From: Haloechinothrix aidingensis
GTDB lineage: Bacteria > Actinomycetota > Actinomycetes > Mycobacteriales > Pseudonocardiaceae
Reading direction: 5' to 3'
Assembly (NCBI RefSeq): GCF_013450155.1
Contig: NZ_JACCKD010000009.1
Location: 62,001 to 126,000, forward strand
DNA length: 64,000 nucleotides
In this document: positions 50,840 through 59,768 of the stretch, piece after piece
How positions within the stretch are numbered: the first letter of the stretch is position 1
Layout of the letters: every line of letters starts with the position of its first letter
The notes under the pieces: generated by a model
What the model saw: the letters and a program-made list of their open reading frames with translations, nothing else
Told to the model about the DNA's origin: nothing
Database searches by the model: none
Made by a program: the position numbers and the translations under genes

Positions 50840-50894
50840 TAGGGTGTGTCTCGTGATCCCTCCGTCGCGAGCGGGGATCACGAGACACACCCTA
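50840..50894. terminator. perfect 21-bp hairpin shared by dapD and dapC
   Basis: Arms 50840-50860 (TAGGGTGTGTCTCGTGATCC...) and 50874-50894 are perfectly complementary over 21 bp with a 13-nt loop (TCCGTCGCGAGCG). It lies 61 bp after dapD and its right arm contains the dapC stop codon, so it can terminate both convergent genes. The TGATCCCTCCGTCGCG part recurs at 16521-16537. Confidence 0.85.
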
Positions 50895-52010
50895 CCCGGC
50901 GATCCGTGCGGCGGCGGCCGTCACCCGCTCATCGGTGGCCGTGAGCGCGACCCGCACATGCCATCGGCCCGCTGGACCGTAGAACGGCCCCGGCGCCACC
51001 AGGATGCCGCGCTCGGCGAACCATTCCAGGGTCCGCCACGCGTCCTCGTCCCGGCTCACCCACAAGTACAGGCCCGCCTCGGAATGGTCGATCCGGAAAC
51101 CGGCCGCCTCCAACGCGGTGCGCAGCGTCGCGCGGCGGGAAGCGTAGCGTTCCCGCTGCCGTGCAAGGGCATCGTCGTCGGCGAGCGCGGCCCGCATGGC
51201 CTCCTGAACGGGGCGAGGAACGATCATGCCGGCGTGCTTGCGGACCGCCAGCAGCTCGCTGATCAGTGCCGGGTCTCCCGCGGCGAACCCGGCGCGGTAG
51301 CCGGCCATGTTCGCCGATTTGGAAAGCGAGTGCAGCGCGAGGACGCCCTCGAGGTCACCCCCGTGCACCTCGGGATGCAGCACCGAAACCGGCTCGTCCT
51401 GCCATCCGAGGGGGAGGTAGCACTCGTCGGAGACGACGAGCGTGCCCCGTTCGCGCGCCCAGTCGAGCACCTTTCGCAGGTGATCCACCCCCAGGACCCG
51501 TCCCGTCGGGTTCGACGGCGAGTTCACCCACACCATCCCCGCTCGCGCGGGCCCGACCGACGTCAGACCATCCGACCTGGTTACCGTCGCACCCGCGAGC
51601 CGGACCCCGACATCGTAGGTGGGGTAGGCGAGGTCGGGGATCACCACCAGATCGCCTGGACCGAACCCCAGCAGGCTGGGCAGCCAGGCGACCATCTCCT
51701 TCGACCCGATGGTGGGAAGCACAGCATCGGCATCGACCCCGGTGACGCCGTGCCTGCGTTCCAGCGCGGCGACCACCTCGGCACGCAGCTCGGCCGTACC
51801 GTGCGTAGCCGGGTAACCGGGGCTGTCCGCCTTGCCGGACAGCGCCGCGCGAACACGCTCGGGTACCGGATCCACGGGAGTCCCCACGGAGAGGTCGACC
51901 ACCCCGTCGGGGTGGGCTCGCGCCGTGGCCTGGTACGGCGCGAGCGAATCCCAGGGGAAGTCCGGCAGGTCCGGCCGCGCCCGCGCGGTGCGCCGCCCCG
52001 GCGAGGTCAT
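50892..52010 (-). CDS. dapC: succinyldiaminopimelate transaminase
   Basis: PLP aminotransferase (class I/II) of the succinylase branch of diaminopimelate synthesis, 372 residues. Its ATG overlaps the ferredoxin stop (ATGA). The PLP-binding lysine is Lys231 in [33 protein letters not shown] and [13 protein letters not shown] are class I aminotransferase motifs. The clustering with dapD (convergent) and dapE (1.7 kb away) and the standard ferredoxin neighbour support DapC over other aminotransferases of the family. Confidence 0.9.
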   Translation of the reverse strand: MTSPGRRTARARPDLPDFPWDSLAPYQATARAHPDGVVDLSVGTPVDPVPERVRAALSGKADSPGYPATHGTAELRAEVVAALERRHGVTGVDADAVLPTIGSKEMVAWLPSLLGFGPGDLVVIPDLAYPTYDVGVRLAGATVTRSDGLTSVGPARAGMVWVNSPSNPTGRVLGVDHLRKVLDWARERGTLVVSDECYLPLGWQDEPVSVLHPEVHGGDLEGVLALHSLSKSANMAGYRAGFAAGDPALISELLAVRKHAGMIVPRPVQEAMRAALADDDALARQRERYASRRATLRTALEAAGFRIDHSEAGLYLWVSRDEDAWRTLEWFAERGILVAPGPFYGPAGRWHVRVALTATDERVTAAAARIAG

Positions 52011-52327
52011 TCGCCCTGCGGCGGCAAATCCTTGATCCACTGGGGATCGTGGCTCGTCTTGCCCACCTTGGCCGCCCCGCCCGGCGAGCCGAGCTCGTCG
52101 AAGAAGTCGACGTTGGCCTTGGTGTAGGCACTCCACTCGTCCGGGACGTCGTCCTCGTAGTAGATCGCCTCGACGGGACAGACCGGTTCGCAAGCGCCGC
52201 AGTCCACGCACTCGTCGGGGTGGATGTACAGCATCCGCTCACCCTCGTAGATGCAGTCAACTGGGCACTCGTCGATGCATCCCTTGTCGAGAACGTCGAC
52301 GCAGGGCTCGGCGATTACGTAGGTCAC
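52007..52327 (-). CDS. fdxA: 7Fe ferredoxin ([3Fe-4S][4Fe-4S])
   Basis: 106 residues, GTG start after AGTAGGAG. Cys9 and Cys17, with Cys50, fit a [3Fe-4S] site (C-x7-C); Cys40, Cys43 and Cys46 with Cys21 fit the [4Fe-4S] site in [16 protein letters not shown]. The C-terminal half (about 55-106) is the longer tail found in actinobacterial FdxA/FdxC. Low-potential electron carrier; its adjacency to dapC is conserved (Rv1177-Rv1178), although the reason is unclear. Confidence 0.93.
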   Translation of the reverse strand: MTYVIAEPCVDVLDKGCIDECPVDCIYEGERMLYIHPDECVDCGACEPVCPVEAIYYEDDVPDEWSAYTKANVDFFDELGSPGGAAKVGKTSHDPQWIKDLPPQGE

Positions 52328-52409
52328 TGCGCTCTCCTACTTCCGTCTTGCCTGTCTGTCCATTCGCAGATTACGCCGACGGCCAGGACACTCGAAGGTA
52401 AGGCCACCC

Positions 52410-52658
52410 TTAGCCGAACAGCCCGTCCGCGCGTGCCTCTACCGGATGTGCGCCGGTCATCTCGCTGATCACCGGTGACGACGAAACAGCGGGGCCTGAT
52501 CCCGCGGTCTTCGCGTCGTGTCCGTCGTGTCCTCTGTCACGTACTTCGCCGCCGCCCGTCGACGTGCTCGACCCGCGGGATCCCCCGACGGTCCCGCCGC
52601 GGAGATCCTTGTCGCCACGGCGGGCCTTGCGCGAGATATCCACCCACGACCTCCTCAT
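52410..52658 (-). CDS. possible small hydrophilic protein in a 513-bp intergenic region
   Basis: 82 codons from an ATG, ending 82 bp before the fdxA start. The product is basic then Gly/Ser/His-rich (MRRSWVDISRKARRGDKDLR, then GGGEVRDRGHDGHDAKTAG), with no motif. Third-position GC is lower than in clear genes nearby, and the ribosome site is weak. It may be a real lineage-specific protein or chance; the rest of 52328-52840 holds the promoters of fdxA and fbiA with nothing else distinct. Confidence 0.3.
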   Translation of the reverse strand: MRRSWVDISRKARRGDKDLRGGTVGGSRGSSTSTGGGEVRDRGHDGHDAKTAGSGPAVSSSPVISEMTGAHPVEARADGLFG

Positions 52659-52840
52659 CGAGCGAACGGCCACGCTGCCACAATGCCTGCCATGATGGGC
52701 TCGGGCAACGTCACGGGCCGGTGTGAACCCGGCGCGGGCCCGCCCCACCGCCGCGATGGTGACCTCCGTCACTGCCGGCCCCGGCGCCACCCGTGCTCCG
52801 CATACCGCCGGGCACCCGGAACGTGCGAGGATCTCCCTTC

Positions 52841-53842
52841 GTGAAGGTTGTTGTTCTGGTTGGCGGTGTCGGCGGCGCGCGGTTCCTGCTCGGGCTGAAG
52901 GTGGCACTGGGCCTGCCCGCGACGGGCCCCGGGCCGCAAGACTCGCCCCATACGGTGACGGCGCTGGTCAACACCGGCGACGATGTCTGGATGCACGGCC
53001 TGCGCGTCTGCCCCGACCTGGACACGTGCATGTACACCCTCGGAGGGGGGATCGCCACCGAACGCGGCTGGGGGCACGCCGGTGAGACGTGGACCGTCTC
53101 CGCCGAGCTCGCCGCGTACGGCGCCGAACCCAGCTGGTTCGCGCTCGGCGACAAGGACATCGCCACACACCTGGTCCGCACGCACATGTTGCGCGCCGGG
53201 TACCCGCTGTCCGCGGTGACCGAGGCCCTCTGTGACCGCTGGCAGCCGGGCGTACGGCTACTGCCGATGACCGACGACCGGGTCGAGACGCACGTCGTCG
53301 TCGACGACCCGGACGCTCCCGAGCAGCACAAGGCGCTGCATTTCCAGGAATGGTGGGCGCGCTACCGGGCCGCGCTGCCCGCGCACTCCATCGTGCCCGT
53401 CGGCGCCGAGGAGTCGGCCCCGGCGGATGGGGTGCTCGAGGCGATCGGCGAGGCCGACCTCGTCGTGCTGGCGCCGTCCAATCCCGTCGTCTCGGTGGGC
53501 AGCGTCCTCGCCGTGCCGGGGGTGCGGGACGCGCTACGAGCGGCTCCGGCACCCGTCGTCGGGCTCTCGCCGATCATCGGAGGCAAGCCGGTGCGCGGAA
53601 TGGCCGACGCGTGCCTCACGGCGATCGGCGTCGAGACCTCGGCCGAGGCCGTCGCCAAGCACTACGGCTCGCGGACCGGCACCGATACCGGCATACTCGA
53701 CGGCTGGCTGATCGCCGAGGGTGAGTCCGCGGAGGTTCCCGGCGTGACCGTGCGAGACACTCCGCTGATGATGACCGACATCGATGCCACGGCCGAGATG
53801 GCCAAGGCGGCGTTCGAACTGGCCGGGTGCGACATTGACTGA
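52841..53842 (+). CDS. fbiA: 2-phospho-L-lactate transferase (F420 biosynthesis)
   Basis: CofD/FbiA: couples the lactyl/enolpyruvyl-PP-guanosine donor to Fo in coenzyme F420 synthesis. 333 residues, GTG start after GAGG. The N-terminal [14 protein letters not shown] (about 6-19), the mid motif [22 protein letters not shown] with the metal-site Asp, and [14 protein letters not shown] are family signatures. Coupled to fbiB: the fbiB TTG start overlaps its last codons. Confidence 0.93.
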   Translation: MKVVVLVGGVGGARFLLGLKVALGLPATGPGPQDSPHTVTALVNTGDDVWMHGLRVCPDLDTCMYTLGGGIATERGWGHAGETWTVSAELAAYGAEPSWFALGDKDIATHLVRTHMLRAGYPLSAVTEALCDRWQPGVRLLPMTDDRVETHVVVDDPDAPEQHKALHFQEWWARYRAALPAHSIVPVGAEESAPADGVLEAIGEADLVVLAPSNPVVSVGSVLAVPGVRDALRAAPAPVVGLSPIIGGKPVRGMADACLTAIGVETSAEAVAKHYGSRTGTDTGILDGWLIAEGESAEVPGVTVRDTPLMMTDIDATAEMAKAAFELAGCDID

Positions 53843-55295
53843 GCACGCCACCGGATCCCCTGCGGATCCCACCGCTGATCCCGCCGACGGGCCGTTACCC
53901 ACCGAGGGAGCCACGCAGGAGACCGCACCGGTCGCCGAGCCGCGGACCGAGCACGCTGCGACGAGTATCGAGCTGTTCGCCGTCGAGGGCATCCCGGAGA
54001 TCCGGCCGGGAGACGACCTCGGGGAGGCCATCGCCAGTGCGGCGCCGTGGCTGCGTTCCGGGGACATCGTCGTGGTCACGAGCAAGGTCGTGTCCAAGGC
54101 CGAGGGAAGGCTGGTACACGTCCCCCAGGATCCCGAGCAGCGCGACACCGCTCGCCGCGAGCTGATCGACGCCGAGACGGTTCGGGTACTGGCGCGGTTC
54201 GGCCGCACGCTGATCACCGAGAACCGGCTGGGGCTGGTGCAGGCTGCCTCGGGTGTCGACGCGTCCAACGTCGCCCAGGACGAGGTCGCGCTCCTCCCGA
54301 CCGACCCGGACGCCTCAGCGGCCGCGCTCCGTACCGCCCTGCGCGAGCGGCTCGGCGTGGACACCGCCGTGCTCGTGACCGACACGATGGGGCGAGCGTG
54401 GCGCATCGGGCAGACCGACGCCGCGATCGGGGCGAGCGGGCTGACGGTCACGCACTCCTACGCGGGCGCCACCGACAGCATGGGCAACGAGCTCGCGGTC
54501 ACGGAGGTGGCGATCGCGGACGAGATCGCAGCCGCGGCCGATCTCGTCAAGGGCAAGATCGCCGAGACACCGGTAGCGGTGCTGCGGGGCCTGTCGTTCG
54601 AGGACGACGCGTCCGGCACGACCTCCCTGGCGCGCGACCTCATCCGGCCGCACGACGAGGACCTGTTCCGGCTCGGCACGCAGGAAGCGAGGGAGCTCGG
54701 GCACAGCGAGGCCGTGCTGCTGCGCCGGTCGGTGCGGGAGTTCGCCACCGACGAGGTCGCGCCCGATGCCGTGCGCAGGGCCGTCGCCACCGCGCTGACC
54801 GCGCCCGCGCCGCACCACACCAAGCCGGTGCGTTTCGTGTGGCTCCGGCGCCGCGAACTGCGCATGCGAATGCTGGACGCGATGCGCGCCGCCTGGCGAG
54901 CCGACCTCACGGGCGACGGTCTCGACAGCGAGCGCGTCGAGCGGCGTCTGCGCCGCGGCGACCTCCTCTACGAGGCACCGGAACTGGTCATCCCGTTCCT
55001 CGTCCCGCACGGCGCGCACAGCTACCCGGACAGCAGGCGCGCCGAGGCCGAACACACCATGTTCACCGTAGCCGGGGGCGCCGCCGTACAGTCGTTGCTC
55101 GTCGCGCTCGCCGCGGAACGGCTCGGGTCGTGCTGGGTCGGGTCGACGATCTTCGCCCCCGGTGCCGTTCGCGAGGCGTTACAGCTGGACGAGGAGTGGG
55201 AGCCGCTCGGCGCGATCGCCATCGGGCACCCGGCTTCCGGAGCACCCGAACCCCGCGAGGTGGCCGACCCAGGCGACGGGCTCGTCGAGCTGTGA
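53835..55295 (+). CDS. fbiB: F420-0:gamma-glutamyl ligase, bifunctional with nitroreductase-fold domain
   Basis: 486 residues. Adds glutamates to F420-0; the C-terminal FMN-binding domain allows longer tails and F420/dehydro-F420 reduction in the mycobacterial enzyme. A TTG start (LTEHATG) overlaps the fbiA stop region. Residues about 36-280 are the CofE-type ligase ([54 protein letters not shown]); about 285-480 are the nitroreductase-like domain ([42 protein letters not shown]). Both halves are complete. Confidence 0.93.
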   Translation: MTEHATGSPADPTADPADGPLPTEGATQETAPVAEPRTEHAATSIELFAVEGIPEIRPGDDLGEAIASAAPWLRSGDIVVVTSKVVSKAEGRLVHVPQDPEQRDTARRELIDAETVRVLARFGRTLITENRLGLVQAASGVDASNVAQDEVALLPTDPDASAAALRTALRERLGVDTAVLVTDTMGRAWRIGQTDAAIGASGLTVTHSYAGATDSMGNELAVTEVAIADEIAAAADLVKGKIAETPVAVLRGLSFEDDASGTTSLARDLIRPHDEDLFRLGTQEARELGHSEAVLLRRSVREFATDEVAPDAVRRAVATALTAPAPHHTKPVRFVWLRRRELRMRMLDAMRAAWRADLTGDGLDSERVERRLRRGDLLYEAPELVIPFLVPHGAHSYPDSRRAEAEHTMFTVAGGAAVQSLLVALAAERLGSCWVGSTIFAPGAVREALQLDEEWEPLGAIAIGHPASGAPEPREVADPGDGLVEL

Positions 55296-55825
55296 ACGAG
55301 CTGCACGCCGCGGCTGCCGCGATGCTGCGGGACTGGCGACCGGCTGCGCCCGAACAGGACGCGCTTCGCCACTCGTTCCTGGCGTTCCTGTCCGCGCGCC
55401 CGGACGCGTGCGAGCGGGCGTGCGTACCGGGGCACCTCACCGCGTCGACGCTGCTGCTCGATCATTCGGGGGAGTACATGCTGCTCACCCTGCATCCCCG
55501 TATCGGCCGCTGGGTCCAGCTCGGTGGGCACTGCGAAGGCGGGGACGGTTCGCTCGCCGGGGCGGCGTTGCGCGAGGCCGTCGAGGAGTCCGGCATCACG
55601 GATCCGGTGGTCGACCCCACCCCGGTGCATCTCGATGTGCACCCGGTCACCTGCTCGCTCGGGGTGCCGACGCGGCACTTCGACGTGCGGTTCCGCGCGC
55701 ACGCCCGGCCGGGGGCCGAACCCGCGACGAGCGGCGAGTCGCTGGACCTGCGCTGGTGGCCGGTGCGTGAGCCACCGGACGGCGCGGACGACCTCGGGCC
55801 ACTGATCACCGCGGCGCTGCGATGA
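55292..55825 (+). CDS. Nudix hydrolase in the F420 operon
   Basis: 177 residues, GTG overlapping the fbiB stop (GTGA). The Nudix region ([20 protein letters not shown] followed by EESG) keeps the RE-x2-EE core but has Asp in place of the first conserved Glu and one extra residue, as in a mycobacterial subgroup. It may hydrolyse a nucleotide produced or needed in F420 synthesis, or be unrelated; the coupling is the only evidence. A CCGGCC-GCG-GGCCGG hairpin (55839-55853) follows, shared with convergent manC. Confidence 0.82.
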   Translation: MNELHAAAAAMLRDWRPAAPEQDALRHSFLAFLSARPDACERACVPGHLTASTLLLDHSGEYMLLTLHPRIGRWVQLGGHCEGGDGSLAGAALREAVEESGITDPVVDPTPVHLDVHPVTCSLGVPTRHFDVRFRAHARPGAEPATSGESLDLRWWPVREPPDGADDLGPLITAALR

Positions 55826-55838
55826 ACCTGCCGGTGAT

Positions 55839-55853
55839 CCGGCCGCGGGCCGG
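55839..55853. terminator. small GC hairpin between convergent nudix and manC genes
   Basis: CCGGCC-GCG-GGCCGG, a 6-bp perfect stem with a 3-nt loop, placed 13 bp after the nudix stop and 11 bp before the manC stop. Likely a bidirectional terminator; the short stem makes this tentative. Confidence 0.4.
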
Positions 55854-55864
55854 CCCGTTGGCTC

Positions 55865-56950
55865 TCACACGTCGGAGGAGAACCGGATGCCGCCGTCCGG
55901 AACGGTCACGCCCGGCCACAGGCGCGCCCCGGTAACCAGCTCGCAGCCCGCCCCCACGGCCGCGTCATCGCCGAGCACGGCGCCGTCGAGCACCGAGCCG
56001 GCACCGACCCGCGCCCGCGCGCCGAGCACGCAGTCACGCACCACAGCACCGTCGGCGACCACCGCCCCGTCGAACAGCACGGAGCCTTCCACCCGGGCAC
56101 CCGCCGCGACCGAGGCGCCCACCCCGATCGCCGATCCGCCGTCGACCACGGCGCTTCCTGCCACGTCCGCACCGCTGAGCACGAGCGACTCACCGGTCTC
56201 CCCGGGAAGTGCCCCCGATGGCGCGATACCTCGCACCAGGTCGGCGGATCCCTTGACGAACGCGGCCGGAGTGCCCACGTCCAGCCAGTAGGTACTGTCC
56301 ACAGCCCCGTGCAGGTGTGCGCCCGCGGCGAGCAGGTCGGGAAACGTCTCCCGCTCGACCGAGACGGGCGTGCCGTGCGGGATACTGTCGATGATCTCGC
56401 GCCGGAACACGTAGCAGCCGGCGTTGACCTGGTCCGTCGGCGGGTCGGGGGATTTCTCCACGAACCCGGTGACCCGTCCGTCCGGATCGGTCGGCACGCA
56501 GCCGAACCCGCTCGGGTCGTCCACGGTCACCAGGTGCAGGGTGACGTCGGCTTGTTCCTTGCGGTGCGTGGTCAGCAGGTGCGCCGGGTCGGCTCCGGAA
56601 AGGATATCGCCGTTGAACACGATGACGTCGTCGGCGCGTAACGCGCCAGCGACGTTGCGGATCGCTCCGCCGGTGTCCAGCGGCTCGTCCTCGACGACGT
56701 ACTCGAGCTCGAGGCCGAGCCGCGACCCGTCACCGAAGTACTCGGTGAATACCTCGGACTTGTACGACGTCCCGAGCACGACGTGGGTGATACCCGCATC
56801 CCTGATCCGGGAGAGCAGGTGTGTCAGGAACGGCACCCCCGCGGTCGGCAGCATCGGCTTCGGCGCGGACAGCGTCAACGGTCTCAGCCGGGTGCCCTTG
56901 CCCCCGACAAGCACGACAGCATCCGCGTCCTGGCGCTGCACTGCAGCCAT
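55865..56950 (-). CDS. manC: NDP-sugar pyrophosphorylase (mannose-1-phosphate guanylyltransferase type)
   Basis: 361 residues from the ATG after GGGGACC. Nucleotidyltransferase signature GGKGTRLRPLTLSAPKPMLP (16-35) with Arg21 and Lys31, then IVFNGDILSGAD (metal site) and VNAGCYVFRREIID. The last 110 residues form a left-handed beta-helix with hexapeptide repeats (GSVLFDGAVVADGAVVRDCV). It corresponds in position to mycobacterial ManB/Rv3264c, making GDP-mannose for mannosylation and PIM/arabinomannan synthesis; glucose-1-phosphate is an alternative substrate for this fold. Confidence 0.85.
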   Translation of the reverse strand: MAAVQRQDADAVVLVGGKGTRLRPLTLSAPKPMLPTAGVPFLTHLLSRIRDAGITHVVLGTSYKSEVFTEYFGDGSRLGLELEYVVEDEPLDTGGAIRNVAGALRADDVIVFNGDILSGADPAHLLTTHRKEQADVTLHLVTVDDPSGFGCVPTDPDGRVTGFVEKSPDPPTDQVNAGCYVFRREIIDSIPHGTPVSVERETFPDLLAAGAHLHGAVDSTYWLDVGTPAAFVKGSADLVRGIAPSGALPGETGESLVLSGADVAGSAVVDGGSAIGVGASVAAGARVEGSVLFDGAVVADGAVVRDCVLGARARVGAGSVLDGAVLGDDAAVGAGCELVTGARLWPGVTVPDGGIRFSSDV

Positions 56951-57163
56951 ATCCCGGTCCCCTTTCCGATGGCACCCGCCGCACCCTGCCAGGGCGCGCC
57001 GAAGATCACGACTTGGGCGACAGACCGTCCGACCAACTGACGCCACGCGCCACGAAGGCATACCCTAGTCAACGACCCCGCATCCGCCACGGGCCGGCAG
57101 GGCCGCGGCGGTGGGGCAGGCATGACGTCGTCAGGTGCGCTGGGTGAGAAGGGCGGGAGCACG

Positions 57164-57598
57164 ATGGATCCACTCGACAAGGCCGACGCCATGCTGTCTC
57201 GGGCCCGTGACCGAGACACCTTCGTCGTCACACCCGACACCGCCCTGTCCCCGATGGACGCGTCCAGGACGGTACAGATCAGCAGGGCCGTCGTCGCCGA
57301 CTCCGACACCGCGGGCACCGACGACCCGGACGCCACCGCTGTGGTTCCCCGCGCGCAGATCCGGGCGCAGGACACCAAGCAGCACCACCTCACGGACCCC
57401 ACCCCGACCGTGCCGCTGCCCGACCCGGACGCCGACACACCCCCGCGCGGCTTTCCCATGCCCGATCTGACCGAGGGCGGTACCGTGCAGCAGCGGCCCG
57501 CCGAGGACGTCGTCGAGCACGAGCAGAACGACGAGCTCGTCCCCACCGTGACGCGAACCCGTCGATCCAGCGTCACCCGCAGGCTCGACGGAGCCTAG
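57164..57598 (+). CDS. conserved-looking acidic protein, function unknown
   Basis: 144 residues from the ATG after GGCGGGAGCACG; a longer start exists 14 codons upstream. The N-terminus (MDPLDKADAMLSRARDRDTF) is helical and followed by a long disordered Pro/Thr/Asp-rich middle and a basic end (TRTRRSSVTRRLDGA). No domain is recognised. The tail could bind partners or membranes; no transmembrane segment. An AGGCTC-GACG-GAGCCT stem (57581-57596) overlaps the end of the gene and may terminate it and the convergent glycosyltransferase gene. Confidence 0.55.
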   Translation: MDPLDKADAMLSRARDRDTFVVTPDTALSPMDASRTVQISRAVVADSDTAGTDDPDATAVVPRAQIRAQDTKQHHLTDPTPTVPLPDPDADTPPRGFPMPDLTEGGTVQQRPAEDVVEHEQNDELVPTVTRTRRSSVTRRLDGA

Positions 57599-57604
57599 GG
57601 TGTG

Positions 57605-58528
57605 TCACTCGACGACGTCCCGCGCGACCGAGGTCGTGGTATGCGGGTACGGCGCCCGGCTGGCCATCCGTAGCCGTATGGCGAGACCGAGCCGCACGGC
57701 AGCCAGGATCGGTTTCCAGTACGCCCGGGGGTAGCGATCGGTGAGGTAGCGATAGGCACTGGCGTGGTGGGTGGCCAGCATGCGCCGCGAGACCCTGGTC
57801 GTCGCGTGACCACCGACGTGCATGACCTGCGCTGACGGGACGTACACGTTGAGCCATCCGGCACGACCCAGCCGGTCGCCGAGGTCGACGTCCTCGAAGT
57901 ACATGAAGTAGCGGGGGTCGAACCCCTGCACGGCCTCGAACGCTTCCCTGCGCAGCAGCAGGCACGAACCCGACAACCACCCGGTTGCCCGCTCCGCGGG
58001 CGCGACGTCCTCCTGCCGGTAGGCACGGGTCCACGGGTTGGCAGGCCACAGCCTCGCGAAGAGGGCGTGCCCGATACCGCTGGCGAGTGTGGGCAGCGAT
58101 CGCGCCGACGGGTACACGGCCCCGTGCGGGTCGGTGATCAGCGGCCCGAACGTCGCCGCTGCCGGCCACCGCTCGGTGGCCTCCAGGAGCCGGTCCAGCG
58201 CGTCCGAGCCCCATTCCAGGTCGGGATTGGCGACCACGACCCACCCGACGGAGTCGTCCAGGCCGAAGACGACCTTGTTCGCCGCGGCGCCGTAACCCAG
58301 GTTCTCGCCCATGCGCACCAGGACGACACCATCGCGTTCGGCGGCCAGCTCGGGAGTACCGTCCGTCGATCCGTTGTCGGCCAGGACCACACGCAGCTGG
58401 CGCGTCGTGGACTTCGCCAGGGTCTCGATGAACCTCTCCAGAGTCCTGCCCGGCGAGTAGGTCACCGTGACGACAGCGACGCCGTCACCGTACGTGCCCG
58501 ATCCGGTCGTTTTGGTCACGGCGGTCAT
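57605..58528 (-). CDS. wbbL: WbbL-type rhamnosyltransferase (cell-wall linker)
   Basis: GT2 enzyme, 307 residues, ATG overlapping the stop of the next GT gene (ATGA). Predicted to add L-rhamnose to GlcNAc-PP-decaprenol, building the arabinogalactan linker in mycolate/Pseudonocardiales-type walls (Rv3265c position next to manC). Motifs: VVTVTYSPG, VLADNGSTDGTPE, metal-binding NPD at 101-103 (VVVANPDLEW), LSGSCLLLRREAF, and FMYFEDVDLGDRL. An alternative rhamnosyl or hexosyl acceptor cannot be excluded. Confidence 0.85.
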   Translation of the reverse strand: MTAVTKTTGSGTYGDGVAVVTVTYSPGRTLERFIETLAKSTTRQLRVVLADNGSTDGTPELAAERDGVVLVRMGENLGYGAAANKVVFGLDDSVGWVVVANPDLEWGSDALDRLLEATERWPAAATFGPLITDPHGAVYPSARSLPTLASGIGHALFARLWPANPWTRAYRQEDVAPAERATGWLSGSCLLLRREAFEAVQGFDPRYFMYFEDVDLGDRLGRAGWLNVYVPSAQVMHVGGHATTRVSRRMLATHHASAYRYLTDRYPRAYWKPILAAVRLGLAIRLRMASRAPYPHTTTSVARDVVE

Positions 58529-59664
58529 TCTCCCCGCCACGCGCGGTCGTACGATTCGCGGTGCCGTTCAGCCGAGAATGCCCAGGTGAACTCCTTGGCT
58601 CGGCGTTCGGCAGCCGCGGCCAACATCGCACGCCGCCCGGGGTCGTCGAGCAGCTCGGTCACGCTCTCGGCGATGTCGTCCTGCCCCACCCCGCAGTAGG
58701 CCACCGCGTCGCCACCGACCTCGGGCAGCGCGAGCCTTGCCGAGGTCAGCACGCACGCACCGCACGCCATGGCTTCCAGCACCGGCAGCCCGAACCCTTC
58801 ACCGAGGCTCGGGTACGCGACCACCTCCGCTCCGCCGAGGAGCCCGGGGAGCATCTCGTAGGGGAGGTAGCCTGCGCGGATCACGCGGATCCGGTGCGGG
58901 ACCTCGTCCAGGGCGCGCGCCACCTCCCCGTCCCACCCGGGTTGCCCGGCCAGCACCAGCGCGGGCCTGTCCGCCCGCCCCGCCACGGCGCGCGCGAAGC
59001 CGCGGATCAGCGCGGGGACGTTCTTACGCGGTTCGAGAGCACCGAGGAACGCCAGGTAGGGCTCCGCGCCGAGCCCGATGTGCTCGCGGGCACGGCGCAC
59101 GTCCCGCTGCACCGGTACGCGGAACCGAGTGGCGTCGACCCCGTGCGGGATGACGTCGAGGGAGCCCGGCCGCACCCTGGTCACCGCGGCGAGCTCGGTG
59201 GCAGTCGCCTCGCTCGGCACGACGCAGCGAGCCGCGCTGCGCAGCGCCAGCCTGCTCCAGTTCCGGAAGAAGTGCGCCTTGACGGTGGAGTGCAGCGCGG
59301 GCTCGGTGAAGAACGTCGCGTCGTGCAACGTCACCACCGTCGCGGCCCGGCTGCCGAGCGGCATCGTGTAGTGCGGGGAATGTACGACATCCACGCCCAG
59401 CCTGCGGGCCAGCACGGGCAGCGAGGTCTGTTCCCAGGTCAGCCGCGCCGTTCGGGACGCGACCGAGTCCGCGGTGGGCACCACCCGCGCTCCTGGGGCG
59501 ATCGTGCCGTAGCGCTCACCGTCCCGCGGCTGGCACACCACACTGACACGGGCGCCGTCGGCGTCGAGGGCCGCGACGAGCGAGTCGACATACCGGCCCA
59601 CCCCTCCCCGGTCGGCGGGGATCGCTGTCGCGTCGATCAGTACCTGCGGTTCGGTTCGTGGCAC
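58525..59664 (-). CDS. GT4-family glycosyltransferase
   Basis: 379 residues, GTG start. GT-B fold: N-terminal donor-independent domain with DRGGVGRYVDSLVAAL, a C-terminal nucleotide-sugar domain with FLGALEPRKNVPALIRGFA and the E-x7-E motif in GEGFGLPVLEAMACG (about 290-304). Such retaining enzymes (PimB/WcaC-like) use GDP-mannose or UDP-sugars; the adjacent manC suggests GDP-mannose. Coupled to wbbL by a 4-bp overlap. Confidence 0.85.
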   Translation of the reverse strand: MPRTEPQVLIDATAIPADRGGVGRYVDSLVAALDADGARVSVVCQPRDGERYGTIAPGARVVPTADSVASRTARLTWEQTSLPVLARRLGVDVVHSPHYTMPLGSRAATVVTLHDATFFTEPALHSTVKAHFFRNWSRLALRSAARCVVPSEATATELAAVTRVRPGSLDVIPHGVDATRFRVPVQRDVRRAREHIGLGAEPYLAFLGALEPRKNVPALIRGFARAVAGRADRPALVLAGQPGWDGEVARALDEVPHRIRVIRAGYLPYEMLPGLLGGAEVVAYPSLGEGFGLPVLEAMACGACVLTSARLALPEVGGDAVAYCGVGQDDIAESVTELLDDPGRRAMLAAAAERRAKEFTWAFSAERHRESYDRAWRGE

Positions 59665-59768
59665 GTGTGCAGCCTACGACTCCCGGCCGGGCACGCGGGT
59701 ACGAACACTCGGGCCGGGCCGAACCCCACCGACGGCCCGGGGTGCGCGGGCGGGGCGGGCAGGCCGGC

